Source: a virus
Virus record (IMG/VR): IMGVR_UViG_3300021964_000196
Location: 1-37,189 of that record
Reading direction: 5' to 3' (one strand)
DNA length: 37,189 nucleotides
The notes beneath the pieces were generated by a model. That model was not told the origin of the DNA, did no database searches, and was given only the letters and a program-made list of their open reading frames with translations. The stretch's first letter is position 1, and each line of letters opens with the position of its first letter. Of this stretch, positions 1-8,091 are shown in pieces. The position numbers and the translations under genes are program-made.

Positions 1-425
1 CAATTGACCCATGAACTATCAATAAAGTCATCTAAGAGTCTGGGAAACGGAATGATATCATCTACCTTACGCCATTCGTCCCATCTTGTTAAATCGTCAC
101 CAGATCTCAATCCTTCAGCAACTAAATCAATTTGACCTTTGTGATAATCAACTGATAGATGCCTTCCTTCAAACCATTCACACCAAAAATGTCCAAGAGG
201 AAGATGTGTCGTGTCTTTTTCTATCCATATCTTTTTAGAACCTAATCCCATTCCCATCATATTGACACAAGGCCTTACAATATACCAACCCGGATCTGGA
301 ACATCTTGACCAACAGGACCTGCTTTATATCCCATCTTTCTCGAAACGATTAATTTGTCCATCACCCATAAATGATTAGGATGTATTCTTTCCCAAACAT
401 CATCTTCACTATAATCTCTTAGCAT
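1..425 (-). CDS. Conserved T4-like phage protein, 3' end outside window
   Basis: An open frame of 141 codons that runs off the left edge without a stop. I chose the ATG at 423-425, which overlaps the last codons of the gene before it (stop 419-421), a normal coupled arrangement here; an internal Met at about residue 24 is a weaker alternative. The visible product is rich in Trp, Gly and Met and contains PGWYIVRPCVN and GHFWCEWFEGRHLSVDY. I see no signal peptide or membrane segment. From memory, similar sequences recur as uncharacterised proteins in marine T4-like phages; I do not know the function. It is the last visible gene of the nucleotide-metabolism run. Confidence 0.75.
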   Translation of the reverse strand, partial: MLRDYSEDDVWERIHPNHLWVMDKLIVSRKMGYKAGPVGQDVPDPGWYIVRPCVNMMGMGLGSKKIWIEKDTTHLPLGHFWCEWFEGRHLSVDYHKGQIDLVAEGLRSGDDLTRWDEWRKVDDIIPFPRLLDDFIDSSWVN

Positions 426-613
426 CCCACATTCTCATCTTTAAGATCTAAATCCATTAAACATTGTTCTGATGCCTCGACCCACATCTGAGTAGTAGTG
501 TTATCTTTATACATTTCGTTGTCTTTATAACTCGAGATAACCCATTCACAGACATCTCTAGATTGTCCATGCATAGTTAATAATTTTGAATAATGTAAAT
601 TACCACCCCTCAT
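419..613 (-). CDS. Small hypothetical protein (64 aa)
   Basis: A 64-residue product starting MRGGNLHYSK and ending DLKDENVGC. The frame stays open upstream to 727, but that extension lies wholly over the zinc-ribbon gene and reads as an unnatural Met/Arg/Trp-rich stretch, so I place the start at the ATG at 611-613, just before the neighbour's stop (600-602). Central residues around CEWVISSYKDNEMYKD and WVEASEQCLMDLDL look like an alpha-helical globular fold. No catalytic motif is visible and the function is unknown. Confidence 0.6.
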   Translation of the reverse strand: MRGGNLHYSKLLTMHGQSRDVCEWVISSYKDNEMYKDNTTTQMWVEASEQCLMDLDLKDENVGC

Positions 614-758
614 CAGTCCAGTCCTCATCGTCATCATCATCCACCTCGGGTATAACTTCTGAACCACAATTCGGACAAAATGCGACAGGTAACAAGGTTG
701 GTGTTTCGATTGTAAACTCTCCGTCACAGGAATTACAATAAACCTCTTGTCTTATCAT
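600..758 (-). CDS. Small zinc-ribbon protein (52 aa)
   Basis: A 52-residue ORF with two Cys pairs, C8-x2-C11 and C28-x2-C31 (YCNSCDG and FCPNCGSE), which is the signature of a single zinc ribbon, followed by a very acidic tail (VDDDDDEDW). Its ATG (756-758) overlaps the TGA of the dCMP deaminase gene (755-757) as ATGA, so it is translationally coupled. It probably binds zinc and may bind nucleic acid or protein; the acidic tail recalls DNA-mimic or transcription-factor-binding peptides, but that is speculation. Confidence 0.75.
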   Translation of the reverse strand: MIRQEVYCNSCDGEFTIETPTLLPVAFCPNCGSEVIPEVDDDDDEDWTDEGW

Positions 759-1162
759 ATTTGTCTAACCTCTATATTACATTTTTCTAAGAATTGAATA
801 CCTGCTTCATTGCGGTATTTATTTTTATAATAAACTGATTTTATTCCCATCGTATAGATTTGTTTTGCACAATCTAAACAGGGAGCATGCGTAATATACA
901 TGTCTGCATCTTTACCGCCCTCAGCAGCAGCTGCTAACTTTGCTATAGCATTTGCTTCAGCATGTATAACCTCAGGTTTTGTCTTTGTGTTTAAAACATT
1001 ACCTAAATCATCCCACTCGGTTGGATATTCACATTCGTTGTCCCAACCAGTCGGCATTCCATTATACCCTATACTTATAATACGATTATCCTTGACAACA
1101 ATAGCGCCTACTTGTAATCGTTTAGCAGTTGACAGAGCAGCGAACCGCTCTGCCGTATCCAT
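755..1162 (-). CDS. cd: dCMP deaminase
   Basis: Converts dCMP to dUMP, the substrate of the ThyX encoded 3 kb upstream. The zinc site of the cytidine/deoxycytidylate deaminase family is visible: H67-A-E69 (catalytic Glu) and P94-C95-x2-C98, and the GYNG motif near residue 32 is typical of phage dCMP deaminases. The chosen start (ATG 1160-1162) gives 135 residues, short for T4 Cd (about 190), and has no clear ribosome binding site. The frame stays open to 1279 inside nrdB, and residues just before this Met (NKWQVAY) look like family sequence, so a non-ATG start near 1180-1200 is possible. The stop overlaps the zinc-ribbon gene start. Confidence 0.88.
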   Translation of the reverse strand: MDTAERFAALSTAKRLQVGAIVVKDNRIISIGYNGMPTGWDNECEYPTEWDDLGNVLNTKTKPEVIHAEANAIAKLAAAAEGGKDADMYITHAPCLDCAKQIYTMGIKSVYYKNKYRNEAGIQFLEKCNIEVRQI

Positions 1163-1181
1163 GTATGCTACTTGCCATTTA

Positions 1182-2384
1182 TTAGGCTGCAGAATATGCT
1201 TCGTCCCAGGATCCTTTGAGACCTGCGACCTCATATTCTGTAACACGGTTTTCAAAGAAGTTGGTATGATCTGCACCATTTAACACCCATTCTAACCAAG
1301 GCAGAGGATTATCCTTTACCTTAAAGTTTGGTTTCATTCCTAATTGTAGAAGACGTCTATCAGTAATATATTTGATATATTGTTTAACTTCTTCTTTGTT
1401 TAGGCCCTCAATATCACCTAGTTTATATGCAAGGTCAACAAATTTATCTTCTAGCTTAACGCTATGTTTAGCCATTTCATAAATTTCTTTCTTGAACTCA
1501 TCGTCAACAATTCGTGGATGCTCTTTACAGAATGCCTTAAATAGTTTTGAGATGCCCTCAACATGCATTGACTCATCACGGATTGACCATTCAACAACTT
1601 TACCCATGCCTTTCATCTTTCCATAACGTTGGAAATTAAGAAGCATTACAAAAGATGCAAATAAAGCAACACCTTCATTAAATACTGATTTAGCAAGTGC
1701 AAGGCCCAAACCACGTAACGAATTAACGTCAGACTCCATCATAAAGTCAATCTTATCTGCCATTTCTGAATATTCAAGAAACGCATGATATTCTGAATCT
1801 GGCAATCCTAATGTTTCATTTAATAGCGCATAGGCACGTTGATGAATACCTTCACGGGTAGCAAACGAACCCAACATATTACGAACTTCATTGTTCTTGA
1901 ACTTTGGAATAAATTGGTCAAAATAATTCTGACCAACTGCAACATCTGATTGTGTGAAAAGACGTAAAATGTTTGTAATATATTCCTTTTCAATTTCGGT
2001 CATCTTGCCACCTTTCCAATCAGTGACATCTTCCGATAGATCAATTTCATCTTCAATCCAGTGGGCTTTTTCATGTCTAGTTGTCATTTCAACTGCCCAA
2101 GGATAGTTAAACGGCTTATACGTTTCAGAAAACTCAAGCAGGCCGCCTTTCTTTTTTATTAATGAATCCGCTACATTCATCAGATCGTTATATGTACCGA
2201 TGTGCTTATCATCAATAAAAATTTGTGGGACAGATCTTGCGTTAGGCAAACGCTGATAAAACGCTAAACGCTGTTCTTCATCATCGAGTTTAATCTGTGT
2301 GTACTCAATGCCATGCTGCTTAAACCAAGCTTTTGCTTTTTCGCAGAATGGACAATTTGATTTTGTGTAAATAAGTGCTTCCAT
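1182..2384 (-). CDS. nrdB: Glutaredoxin-NrdB fusion: class I ribonucleotide reductase small subunit
   Basis: Radical-generating beta subunit of ribonucleotide reductase, with its own reductant. Residues 1-80 are a glutaredoxin domain (active site C11-P-F-C14; SVPQIFID is the usual cis-Pro loop). Residues about 85-400 are the ferritin-like R2 fold. All metal ligands are present: D147, E178, H181, E237, E271 and H274, as is the radical tyrosine Y185 (EGIHQRAY). The start has a good site (AAGGAG) about 12 bases ahead and follows nrdA by 17 bases. The fused glutaredoxin should reduce the NrdA C-terminal cysteines, removing the need for a separate NrdC. Such fusions are known in some bacteria and phages. 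Confidence 0.95.
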   Translation of the reverse strand: MEALIYTKSNCPFCEKAKAWFKQHGIEYTQIKLDDEEQRLAFYQRLPNARSVPQIFIDDKHIGTYNDLMNVADSLIKKKGGLLEFSETYKPFNYPWAVEMTTRHEKAHWIEDEIDLSEDVTDWKGGKMTEIEKEYITNILRLFTQSDVAVGQNYFDQFIPKFKNNEVRNMLGSFATREGIHQRAYALLNETLGLPDSEYHAFLEYSEMADKIDFMMESDVNSLRGLGLALAKSVFNEGVALFASFVMLLNFQRYGKMKGMGKVVEWSIRDESMHVEGISKLFKAFCKEHPRIVDDEFKKEIYEMAKHSVKLEDKFVDLAYKLGDIEGLNKEEVKQYIKYITDRRLLQLGMKPNFKVKDNPLPWLEWVLNGADHTNFFENRVTEYEVAGLKGSWDEAYSAA

Positions 2385-2400
2385 TTATTGTTATATCTCC

Positions 2401-4209
2401 TTAACCTTGACAAGCAACACATGCGTCTTGCGATTCTTCATTTCCATTTACAAAATTTACTTTATTTGCATCAATATTAATAACATTATCTAGCTTTTCA
2501 CGCTCAACTTTTGCAGATACATTTTCTGCTCTATTTGACGTTTCAGTTCTCAAATAATATAATCCTTTACACCCTTCCTCCCATGCTTTGAAGTGAACCT
2601 TATGCAAGTATGCTTTATCGGCACCAGCTGGAAAGAATAAGTTAAGCGATTGACCTTGGCATAGATATCTTTGTCTATCGCCACCCAGCTTAACAATCCA
2701 ATTTTGATCTAGTTCAATTGCTGTTTTGAAAACTGCTTTCATGTGGTCATCTAAGAATTCAAGGTGTTGAACAGAACCACCGCTTGTAATAATCGATGAC
2801 CAAATCTCATCTGTGTTCTTACCTAACTTTTCAAGTTCTTCTTCTAAATAAACATTCTTATTTAAATGTGAACCTACTCGAGTGCGAGACGTAAATGCAT
2901 TTGCTTTCCATGGTTCAATAGAAGGGCTTGTACCCAGAATCATAGATGAATTAGCATTGGGTGCAATAGCAAGCATGTGTGCATTTCTACGACCTGTACC
3001 TTTCATATCAGGTGCTTCGCCTAACTTGGTGCCTAAATCGATAGATGCCTGAACTGCCTTTTCGTATATGTCTTTTGCGATTTCTGTATTAGTAGTGACT
3101 GCTTCTGTACTTTCAAATGCAATACGATGCCTTTGCAAATATGAATGAAAACCCATCATACCTAAACCAAGAGACCTTTCCTGTTGTGCCGAATATCTTG
3201 CACGACTGATCTCATCACCCGCATTATCGATAAAGAACTGCAAAACATTATCTAGGAAACGAATAAGGTCTGCAACCATTTCCGTATCTTTCCATTCATC
3301 ATACAACTCAAGATTAACAGATGATAAACAACAAACAGCAGTACGATCTTCGGACGTTGCAAGATGAATTTCATTACAAAGATTTGAACCACGAATCTTT
3401 AGTCCCAAATCTTTCTGTGTTTGAGGCATAGCACGGTTTGCAGTATCAATAAAGTTTACATATGGTTCACCTGTACGATAACGAGTTTCTAAAATAAGTT
3501 CCCATAACTTACGAGCGGGCATTGTATCACGTACTTCATTTGAATCTGGATCAACAAGATTCCACATGCTTCCCACTTTTACTGCTTCCATAAATTCGTC
3601 AGTTACATTAACCGCATGATGGAGATTTAAATTTTTACGATTTACATCTCCTGTAGGGACTCGCATATTTAGGAACTCAATAATATCTGGATGCGATACG
3701 TCCATATATGCTGCGTAAGATCCTTTACGTGTGCGGCCTTGGCGATACGCAACCATATCAGCATCTACTGTATGTAGGAATGGCATAGGACCCGGGGCCT
3801 TCTTAGACACTGCACGAACATCAGACCAGTGCCCACCAACACCGCCACCTTTGACTGATAACCATCGTAATTCTGCAGAGTGGTCAATAAGACCCTCCAA
3901 AGAGTCAGGTACGTATGTTAAAAAGCAAGAGATAGGTAATGCTTTTGCTTTTTCACCTGGCGCAGGAGCGTTTGACAACACCGGCGAGGCATACATAAAC
4001 CAACCTTTCGAAACATAGTCGTATATTCTTTGTGCCAAATCATTATCACCATATGAATAAGCAACTGCTGCTCTTGCAAATGCCTCTTGTGGTGAATTTT
4101 CTTCTTCTGTGCAATAATAATCTGTAAGAAGTTTTAATGATTGTTCTGATAAATTTTTATCTCTTTCGGTGTGAATAACTACACCGAAATGGTTGCGACC
4201 TTTAGCCAT
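2401..4209 (-). CDS. nrdA: Ribonucleotide reductase class I large subunit
   Basis: Reduces ribonucleoside diphosphates to dNDPs together with the NrdB encoded directly downstream. From the chosen start (ATG 4207-4209, preceded by AAGGAG; the open frame to 4368 only overlaps thyX) the protein is 602 residues. Catalytic residues of the family are visible: C95 (PISCFL), N276-x-C278-x-E280 (SNLCNEI, thiyl radical site), C293 (AVCCLSSVNL), and a C-terminal CxxC pair (ACVACQG) that passes electrons from glutaredoxin. The usual LYYLRT radical-transfer tyrosines are near the end. The N terminus has no ATP-cone domain, so dATP shut-off is not expected. Confidence 0.96.
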   Translation of the reverse strand: MAKGRNHFGVVIHTERDKNLSEQSLKLLTDYYCTEEENSPQEAFARAAVAYSYGDNDLAQRIYDYVSKGWFMYASPVLSNAPAPGEKAKALPISCFLTYVPDSLEGLIDHSAELRWLSVKGGGVGGHWSDVRAVSKKAPGPMPFLHTVDADMVAYRQGRTRKGSYAAYMDVSHPDIIEFLNMRVPTGDVNRKNLNLHHAVNVTDEFMEAVKVGSMWNLVDPDSNEVRDTMPARKLWELILETRYRTGEPYVNFIDTANRAMPQTQKDLGLKIRGSNLCNEIHLATSEDRTAVCCLSSVNLELYDEWKDTEMVADLIRFLDNVLQFFIDNAGDEISRARYSAQQERSLGLGMMGFHSYLQRHRIAFESTEAVTTNTEIAKDIYEKAVQASIDLGTKLGEAPDMKGTGRRNAHMLAIAPNANSSMILGTSPSIEPWKANAFTSRTRVGSHLNKNVYLEEELEKLGKNTDEIWSSIITSGGSVQHLEFLDDHMKAVFKTAIELDQNWIVKLGGDRQRYLCQGQSLNLFFPAGADKAYLHKVHFKAWEEGCKGLYYLRTETSNRAENVSAKVEREKLDNVINIDANKVNFVNGNEESQDACVACQG

Positions 4210-4225
4210 GCAACGCTCCTTCTTG

Positions 4226-4894
4226 TTATTTGTTAATGTAATCTCTTGATAGTGGGAATATTTTAGCGATAGCTTCGCCACATGCTCTGGCCACTTCAAT
4301 GTGCTCTTTTTGAGTTCCGTTTGCGGAACGAAGTTCAATAAAATGAATCCACGACCTAATTGTGCCATTCATATATAATCTACTAATTGTGTTACCTTCT
4401 GGTAGCACAGCCCGTGCTTGTTCTTTGGCAATACCATTTTCAATTGCCCATCGATAAGCCTTACGTGCTTCTATGATAACCCTTTCTTGAGCGAGTGCCC
4501 ATTCGGTTTTTAATTCAACATCATCTACATCGATAGAATTTTGACGATTCTTTTCGTCTTGCAATCTTGCTTCACGTATTTCAAATTCTAGATCTTTTGT
4601 AGGATCTGCATATCTTTGTGAAAATTCTTGAAATGAAAACGACCTATGCCTTAGCATTTGTCTTGCAATATCACGGGTTGTTTCGATTTCTAAGCAAGCA
4701 GATGCCATCTCAAATGGCGACCAATGCTTGTGTTTTGCTAAGTAGTTGAGTAATTTACCAGAGGTCTCTGTATTAAGTTGATTTGACGGATTAGATACTC
4801 TAGCTGCATATGCAATAAGATCTTGTACATCTTCTAATCCTTCATTTTTAATATCTTCTGTGGGTTGTGTGTAACCAATCAACTTAACTTTCAT
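4226..4894 (-). CDS. thyX: FAD-dependent thymidylate synthase ThyX
   Basis: Makes dTMP from dUMP using methylene-tetrahydrofolate, FAD and NADPH. The ThyX signature RHRSFSFQEFSQRY (RHRxxSx4-5SxRY type) lies at residues 82-95, and the 222-residue length fits the family. The start is ATG 4892-4894, overlapping the TAA of the primase gene as TAATG with GGAG 8 bases ahead; an in-frame ATG at 4909 would add five residues and lacks support. T4 itself uses the unrelated ThyA-type enzyme; ThyX is the usual replacement in marine relatives. It works with dCMP deaminase and NrdAB in the same run of genes. Confidence 0.95.
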   Translation of the reverse strand: MKVKLIGYTQPTEDIKNEGLEDVQDLIAYAARVSNPSNQLNTETSGKLLNYLAKHKHWSPFEMASACLEIETTRDIARQMLRHRSFSFQEFSQRYADPTKDLEFEIREARLQDEKNRQNSIDVDDVELKTEWALAQERVIIEARKAYRWAIENGIAKEQARAVLPEGNTISRLYMNGTIRSWIHFIELRSANGTQKEHIEVARACGEAIAKIFPLSRDYINK

Positions 4895-5922
4895 TAACAT
4901 TTTCTCCAATTACTTAATTCTAATTTACCTGACAATCCCTTGTAGGAATTTTCATCTATAATAAGTTCAATAGCTGCCTGAGACAGGCCAGCCATAACCA
5001 TATCGTTAATATCTTTTTGAGCTATAGTTTTGGGCCAGATGCATACTTGCAATCCTTTGTTTAAACAGTTTTCTATATGTTGGCATATCTGCTTATTCCT
5101 AGGTTCGTTATCGTATACAAAAATTGCATTTTCAGTATTTTTTAACCCTGTTATGTTACCGTCAGCTCCTGCCATAGCCAATGAGTTTGTAAGAAACAAA
5201 CTATCAATAGGTCCTTCGGTTACATAATACTTCTTGTTGAAGTTTATGGTTTCGAGACCAAAGACTTTGGGCATAGATTCATCAAGCATAATTGTAATAT
5301 ACCTGAGTGAACTACTCCGCAAAGCACGTCCTTGAAATCCAAAGACGTTTCCATTACTATCAATGAAGGGTAATACGAGTCTTGGTTCATCTAAATCTGA
5401 AGGCATCTTGCCTGGAAGTAAACTGTTGACCCATTCATTGAATTTTGGTGCGTAATATAATTTATAATGCTTTGAACCTGGAACTAGGCGTTTTTGTAAA
5501 TATTTTTTTAAAAAATGTTCAGGTTCTAGTTGACTTACTTTTTTCAGTCCATGTAAAGGTGACTCCTTCTTTTTGAATGAAGGTTGTTTCTTTACAAGAG
5601 TTTCTATAGGTGATTCTATCTCTGTATTAGCAGAACGTATCCTACGTTCAAGCCCCATGTCTATTATATATTCATTATATAACGCAGGTTCAATGGATTT
5701 TAGTAGATTTTTTAATGACATTGATGCATTACAGTTATGACAATAATACAATGCAAGATTGTCTTTCTCAAGTATCCAACCTCGAGCCTTTGTTTTGGAT
5801 TTTTGCGAGTCACCACAAATAGGACACCGCATATTTGCTTTATACGGTGTGTTTGATTTTATAGTGAATCTTTCTAGACGTACAGATAGATAACCTGCGT
5901 ACTTAAGATCAACAGGGTGCAT
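4894..5922 (-). CDS. 61: DNA primase, T4 gp61-type
   Basis: Synthesises RNA primers for lagging-strand replication as partner of the gp41 helicase (also in this window). At the N terminus is a zinc-binding domain (C33-x2-C36 ... C61-x2-C64: CPICGD and CHNC). A TOPRIM catalytic fold follows: E236-G-P-I-D240 (YVTEGPIDSLF) and the acidic D271-N-E273 (VYDNEPRN). The length of 342 residues equals T4 gp61. It is the first gene of the nucleotide-metabolism transcript: a near-consensus sigma70 promoter sits 38 bases before its start. The start ATG at 5920-5922 follows AGGTATAT. Confidence 0.92.
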   Translation of the reverse strand: MHPVDLKYAGYLSVRLERFTIKSNTPYKANMRCPICGDSQKSKTKARGWILEKDNLALYYCHNCNASMSLKNLLKSIEPALYNEYIIDMGLERRIRSANTEIESPIETLVKKQPSFKKKESPLHGLKKVSQLEPEHFLKKYLQKRLVPGSKHYKLYYAPKFNEWVNSLLPGKMPSDLDEPRLVLPFIDSNGNVFGFQGRALRSSSLRYITIMLDESMPKVFGLETINFNKKYYVTEGPIDSLFLTNSLAMAGADGNITGLKNTENAIFVYDNEPRNKQICQHIENCLNKGLQVCIWPKTIAQKDINDMVMAGLSQAAIELIIDENSYKGLSGKLELSNWRKC

Positions 5923-5959
5923 AATATATACCTACAGTTGTTTTTGCTATATAAACAAC

Positions 5960-5987
5960 ATTATACAGGTTTTGAGTGAAATGTCAA
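5960..5987 (-). promoter_or_regulatory. Early sigma70 promoter for primase-thyX-nrdAB run
   Basis: On the minus strand TTGACA (5987-5982), 16 bases, TATAAT (5965-5960): both boxes perfect. It lies 38 bases before the primase start. The -35 box contains the TGA stop of the 132-residue gene. Confidence 0.85.
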
Positions 5988-6382
5988 GAGAAAATTGAAA
6001 TAAAATTTCCTGCTTGAAGTAAGGTAGCAATTAGAAAACCAATGGCCCATGCCGTACCCATAATATACCATTTCCACTTTTCAAGAGTTCCTATTCTTGC
6101 GTCCATTTTAGCACATAACTCTTGAATTTGCAAGTGGTATTTTTCAAAATCTTGTTTAATTTCTTTTTCACCATCAGATATTCTTTGGTGAATGATTTCT
6201 ATATCTTTTGTTGTTGCTTGCTGCTTCGCTTCATGTACAGCAAGTATAGAATTAATGCCCGTAGAAACATCTGCAATCTTATCGATGGCACTGTCTAATT
6301 TTTCCAGAACTGCATTGATACCTTCTACATCACGTTTAAGGATTTCAACGTCAGTAATTAATTTTTGAGTTTGTTCAGGCAT
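5984..6382 (-). CDS. Coiled-coil protein with C-terminal membrane anchor
   Basis: 132 residues. Residues about 5-100 are charged and heptad-like (long amphipathic helices, no Gly/Pro breaks), followed by WKWYIMGTAWAIGFLIATLL, a single membrane segment near the C terminus, preceded by Lys. The layout resembles XhlA-type (haemolysin/holin-associated) proteins: an N-terminal coiled coil and a C-terminal anchor. I cannot prove membership. The start overlaps the end of the previous gene by 8 bases, so it belongs to the late structural/lysis run to its right, and its stop codon sits within the primase promoter. Confidence 0.7.
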   Translation of the reverse strand: MPEQTQKLITDVEILKRDVEGINAVLEKLDSAIDKIADVSTGINSILAVHEAKQQATTKDIEIIHQRISDGEKEIKQDFEKYHLQIQELCAKMDARIGTLEKWKWYIMGTAWAIGFLIATLLQAGNFISIFS

Positions 6383-6917
6383 TTGTTTTTACCGTAGATT
6401 TAAATCTTCTAAGAGGTGTTTCATTATTCTTTTTATACCTTTTCATTTGCTTAGGCGTCAATCCAGGCTCTCCTGCATCTCCACCTGTTCCGGCAACGTT
6501 ACCCACAACATTAGCAATTGCTCCATCCTCATCCATAATTTGTTCAAAAACTTTATTCACATCATAAGATTCTGATAGAATCTTATATTCATTTAATTTT
6601 TCTTCCAAATATTCTTCTGTAATCATATCGGGATCTTCTACGTGACTACCTTCTTTAATCAACCATAGTGCGGCAGCATAAGATCCTATTCTTGTAGAGC
6701 CACCAGGAACCTTTTCAAGCAATCTCTTTAACTTCATAACCAGAACGTCAAATAGGCCAAAGGCTCTATGTTGCTCTTGTTTTCTAAAGTCTTTTCGCTT
6801 TATTAATTGATTGCCCTTTTCATCGATAATACCCAACTTATAAGCGTCCCATTCCGCAAAAGGCGTAGCAAGGCGCTTAATAAACTGATATAACATGAAA
6901 AGATCTATAATAGCCAT
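6375..6917 (-). CDS. Conserved late protein, unknown function (180 aa)
   Basis: Starts MAIIDLFMLYQFIKRL with a hydrophobic/aromatic N-terminal helix, followed by a mixed region (KLGIIDEKGNQL) and a strongly basic C terminus (QMKRYKKNNETPLRRFKS). A Gly-rich linker (NVVGNVAGTGGDAGEPG) precedes the basic tail. From memory, similar proteins are widespread beside virion genes in marine T4-like phages and are often called structural without proof. It is tightly packed (2 bases after the 127-residue gene) with a run of late genes, which supports a virion or assembly role. Confidence 0.65.
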   Translation of the reverse strand: MAIIDLFMLYQFIKRLATPFAEWDAYKLGIIDEKGNQLIKRKDFRKQEQHRAFGLFDVLVMKLKRLLEKVPGGSTRIGSYAAALWLIKEGSHVEDPDMITEEYLEEKLNEYKILSESYDVNKVFEQIMDEDGAIANVVGNVAGTGGDAGEPGLTPKQMKRYKKNNETPLRRFKSTVKTNA

Positions 6918-6918
6918 T

Positions 6919-7302
6919 TTATATTTTCCTAAGTTCTTCTACAATTTTATTATCTAAAGGTATCTCATAATTATTAATAGTAAAACCATTATACTCAATT
7001 TTTTCAGGCATAAATCCTAACATAACAATAAAAGGTTTTAAATAAGAATCATATTCACTCAATTTCATAAAAAGCATATTTGTAGCCGCTGGCCCAAAAC
7101 AATTATATAAAACTATAAGATGGTTTAATATTAAACGAACTTTTAAATCATCATCTTCTTCATATCTTTTAAATAATCTTTTCAAGTATTGAAACCGCTT
7201 CAGGTCATCGTAAAATTCTTCAACTGAAGCGGCTTTCTTTTGGTCATAGTATTTTGCAGCATAAATTATAAAATTATTATTATTCAATATCATTTCCACC
7301 AT
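6919..7302 (-). CDS. Conserved phage protein, unknown function (127 aa)
   Basis: All-helical looking protein (EEFYDDLKRFQYLKRLFKRYEEDDDL ... ILNHLIVLYNCFGPAATNMLFMKL, given in parts) with Tyr/Phe-rich amphipathic helices and no membrane segment. The start is unsure: ATG 7302 or the in-frame ATG three codons later (7293), which has GGTGG just ahead but with a short spacer. It resembles an uncharacterised family that sits beside structural genes in T4-like phages (memory only). Possible function: assembly or morphogenesis; not shown by the sequence. Confidence 0.65.
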   Translation of the reverse strand: MVEMILNNNNFIIYAAKYYDQKKAASVEEFYDDLKRFQYLKRLFKRYEEDDDLKVRLILNHLIVLYNCFGPAATNMLFMKLSEYDSYLKPFIVMLGFMPEKIEYNGFTINNYEIPLDNKIVEELRKI

Positions 7303-7323
7303 CCAATATTATTGATTCAATAA

Positions 7324-7331
7324 TATTTATT
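7324..7331 (-). promoter_or_regulatory. Weak late-promoter-like site
   Basis: Minus strand AATAAATA, one mismatch to the T4 late box TATAAATA, 22 bases before the start of the 127-residue gene and overlapping the TAA stop of the gene before, as two better sites in this window do. Confidence 0.35.
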
Positions 7332-7623
7332 AGGTGTCAGAAACCACCAGATCTTCAGCAGCTGTATTACCTGTTGGTCCCAAGTCACTACCAGCATCAG
7401 CTTGTGCAATAGACATTGCAACTAATGATTCTGCTCTATGTCTTGTGCCTTCAGATGTAGAATATGTATCATACAAATTCCATCCAGCAGTCTTAAGACC
7501 TTTTGCTCTGTTAGACGCAACACCAGCTTCTGTATTATCTACAAAATATGTTTTTGCTGCATCTTCAGTGCTTAAATACTTCGGTGCGCTATTCGCATCG
7601 TCAGTGTTTCCCCATAGTGCCAT
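7330..7623 (-). CDS. Small late protein, MALWGN family (97 aa)
   Basis: Starts MALWGNTDDANSAPKYL behind a clear ribosome binding site (AAGGAG). The product is small, acidic and rich in Ala, Thr, Gly and Ser, typical of small virion proteins. Proteins beginning MALWGN are, as far as I recall, common in marine T4-like phages and some are found in virions; a precise role is not known. The motif THRAESLVAMS in the second half is the most conserved-looking part. Two bases separate its start from the stop of the next protein (7625). Confidence 0.7.
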   Translation of the reverse strand: MALWGNTDDANSAPKYLSTEDAAKTYFVDNTEAGVASNRAKGLKTAGWNLYDTYSTSEGTRHRAESLVAMSIAQADAGSDLGPTGNTAAEDLVVSDT

Positions 7624-7624
7624 T

Positions 7625-8056
7625 TTATTTCTCCTTGTTTAGTGCTTTTGAAATAGCTTTTCTTCTCATATGTAAATACTTATCAGAGTCATCTTCGTCT
7701 CCGTCATTATCTAGATCAGCATCTTCACGGTCTTCATAATCACCTTTTAGCTCATCTTTATCGACTGGATCCAATTTTTTCTTTTTAGCTTCTTGAACTT
7801 CTTCGTTTGTTTTCTTTTTCTTTCCGCCATGCATGTGAGACTCTGCGACTGTTACTTCTAAATGTTCTACTGGCACACGAGTTTCAATACCATGGTCAAA
7901 TACTACATCGTACCATTCAACGTAACCATCTTCTGTTGCTTCAGCGTGCATTGTTGGGATGCAGTCACCTTTACCCCACTTCTCATGTACTACCTGCTTT
8001 GCACAAAGATGTTCTCTGTTCGCAGGATTATCACTTGCGCTTAGTTTTTCTGACAT
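7625..8056 (-). CDS. Late protein with EF-hand-like acidic motif (143 aa)
   Basis: Residues 17-70 form a compact beta-looking domain (VVHEKWGKGDCIPTMHAE ... WYDVVFDHGIETRVPVEHLEV). A Lys/Glu-rich linker follows, then D114-L-D-N-D-G-D-E-D-D-S-D125, which matches a calcium-binding EF-hand/dockerin-like loop, and a basic C-terminal helix (HMRRKAISKAL). The same kind of acidic loop appears in the 1310-residue protein. A V-Q-E/A sequence (87-90) in the linker resembles a prohead protease site. Driven by a late promoter 28 bases ahead (8084-8091) with AAGGAG. Probably a prohead core or virion protein; not proven. Confidence 0.7.
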   Translation of the reverse strand: MSEKLSASDNPANREHLCAKQVVHEKWGKGDCIPTMHAEATEDGYVEWYDVVFDHGIETRVPVEHLEVTVAESHMHGGKKKKTNEEVQEAKKKKLDPVDKDELKGDYEDREDADLDNDGDEDDSDKYLHMRRKAISKALNKEK

Positions 8057-8083
8057 TGTTGTTCTCCTTTATGTATATTCATA

Positions 8084-8091
8084 TATTTATA
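8084..8091 (-). promoter_or_regulatory. T4-type late promoter
   Basis: Minus strand TATAAATA, exact match, 28 bases before the ATG at 8056. The stop codon TAA of the upstream membrane protein (8087-8089) lies inside the box. Confidence 0.75.

Noticed and set aside
419-727. Longer version of the 64-residue protein (102 aa, start at 727)
   Set aside because: The extra N terminus lies over the zinc-ribbon gene (600-758), which has a coupled start and two CxxC pairs, and reads as unnatural sequence.
1163-1279. Full 174-residue dCMP deaminase starting at 1279
   Set aside because: The first part lies in nrdB coding sequence and does not look like the family; a start between 1162 and about 1200 is more likely.
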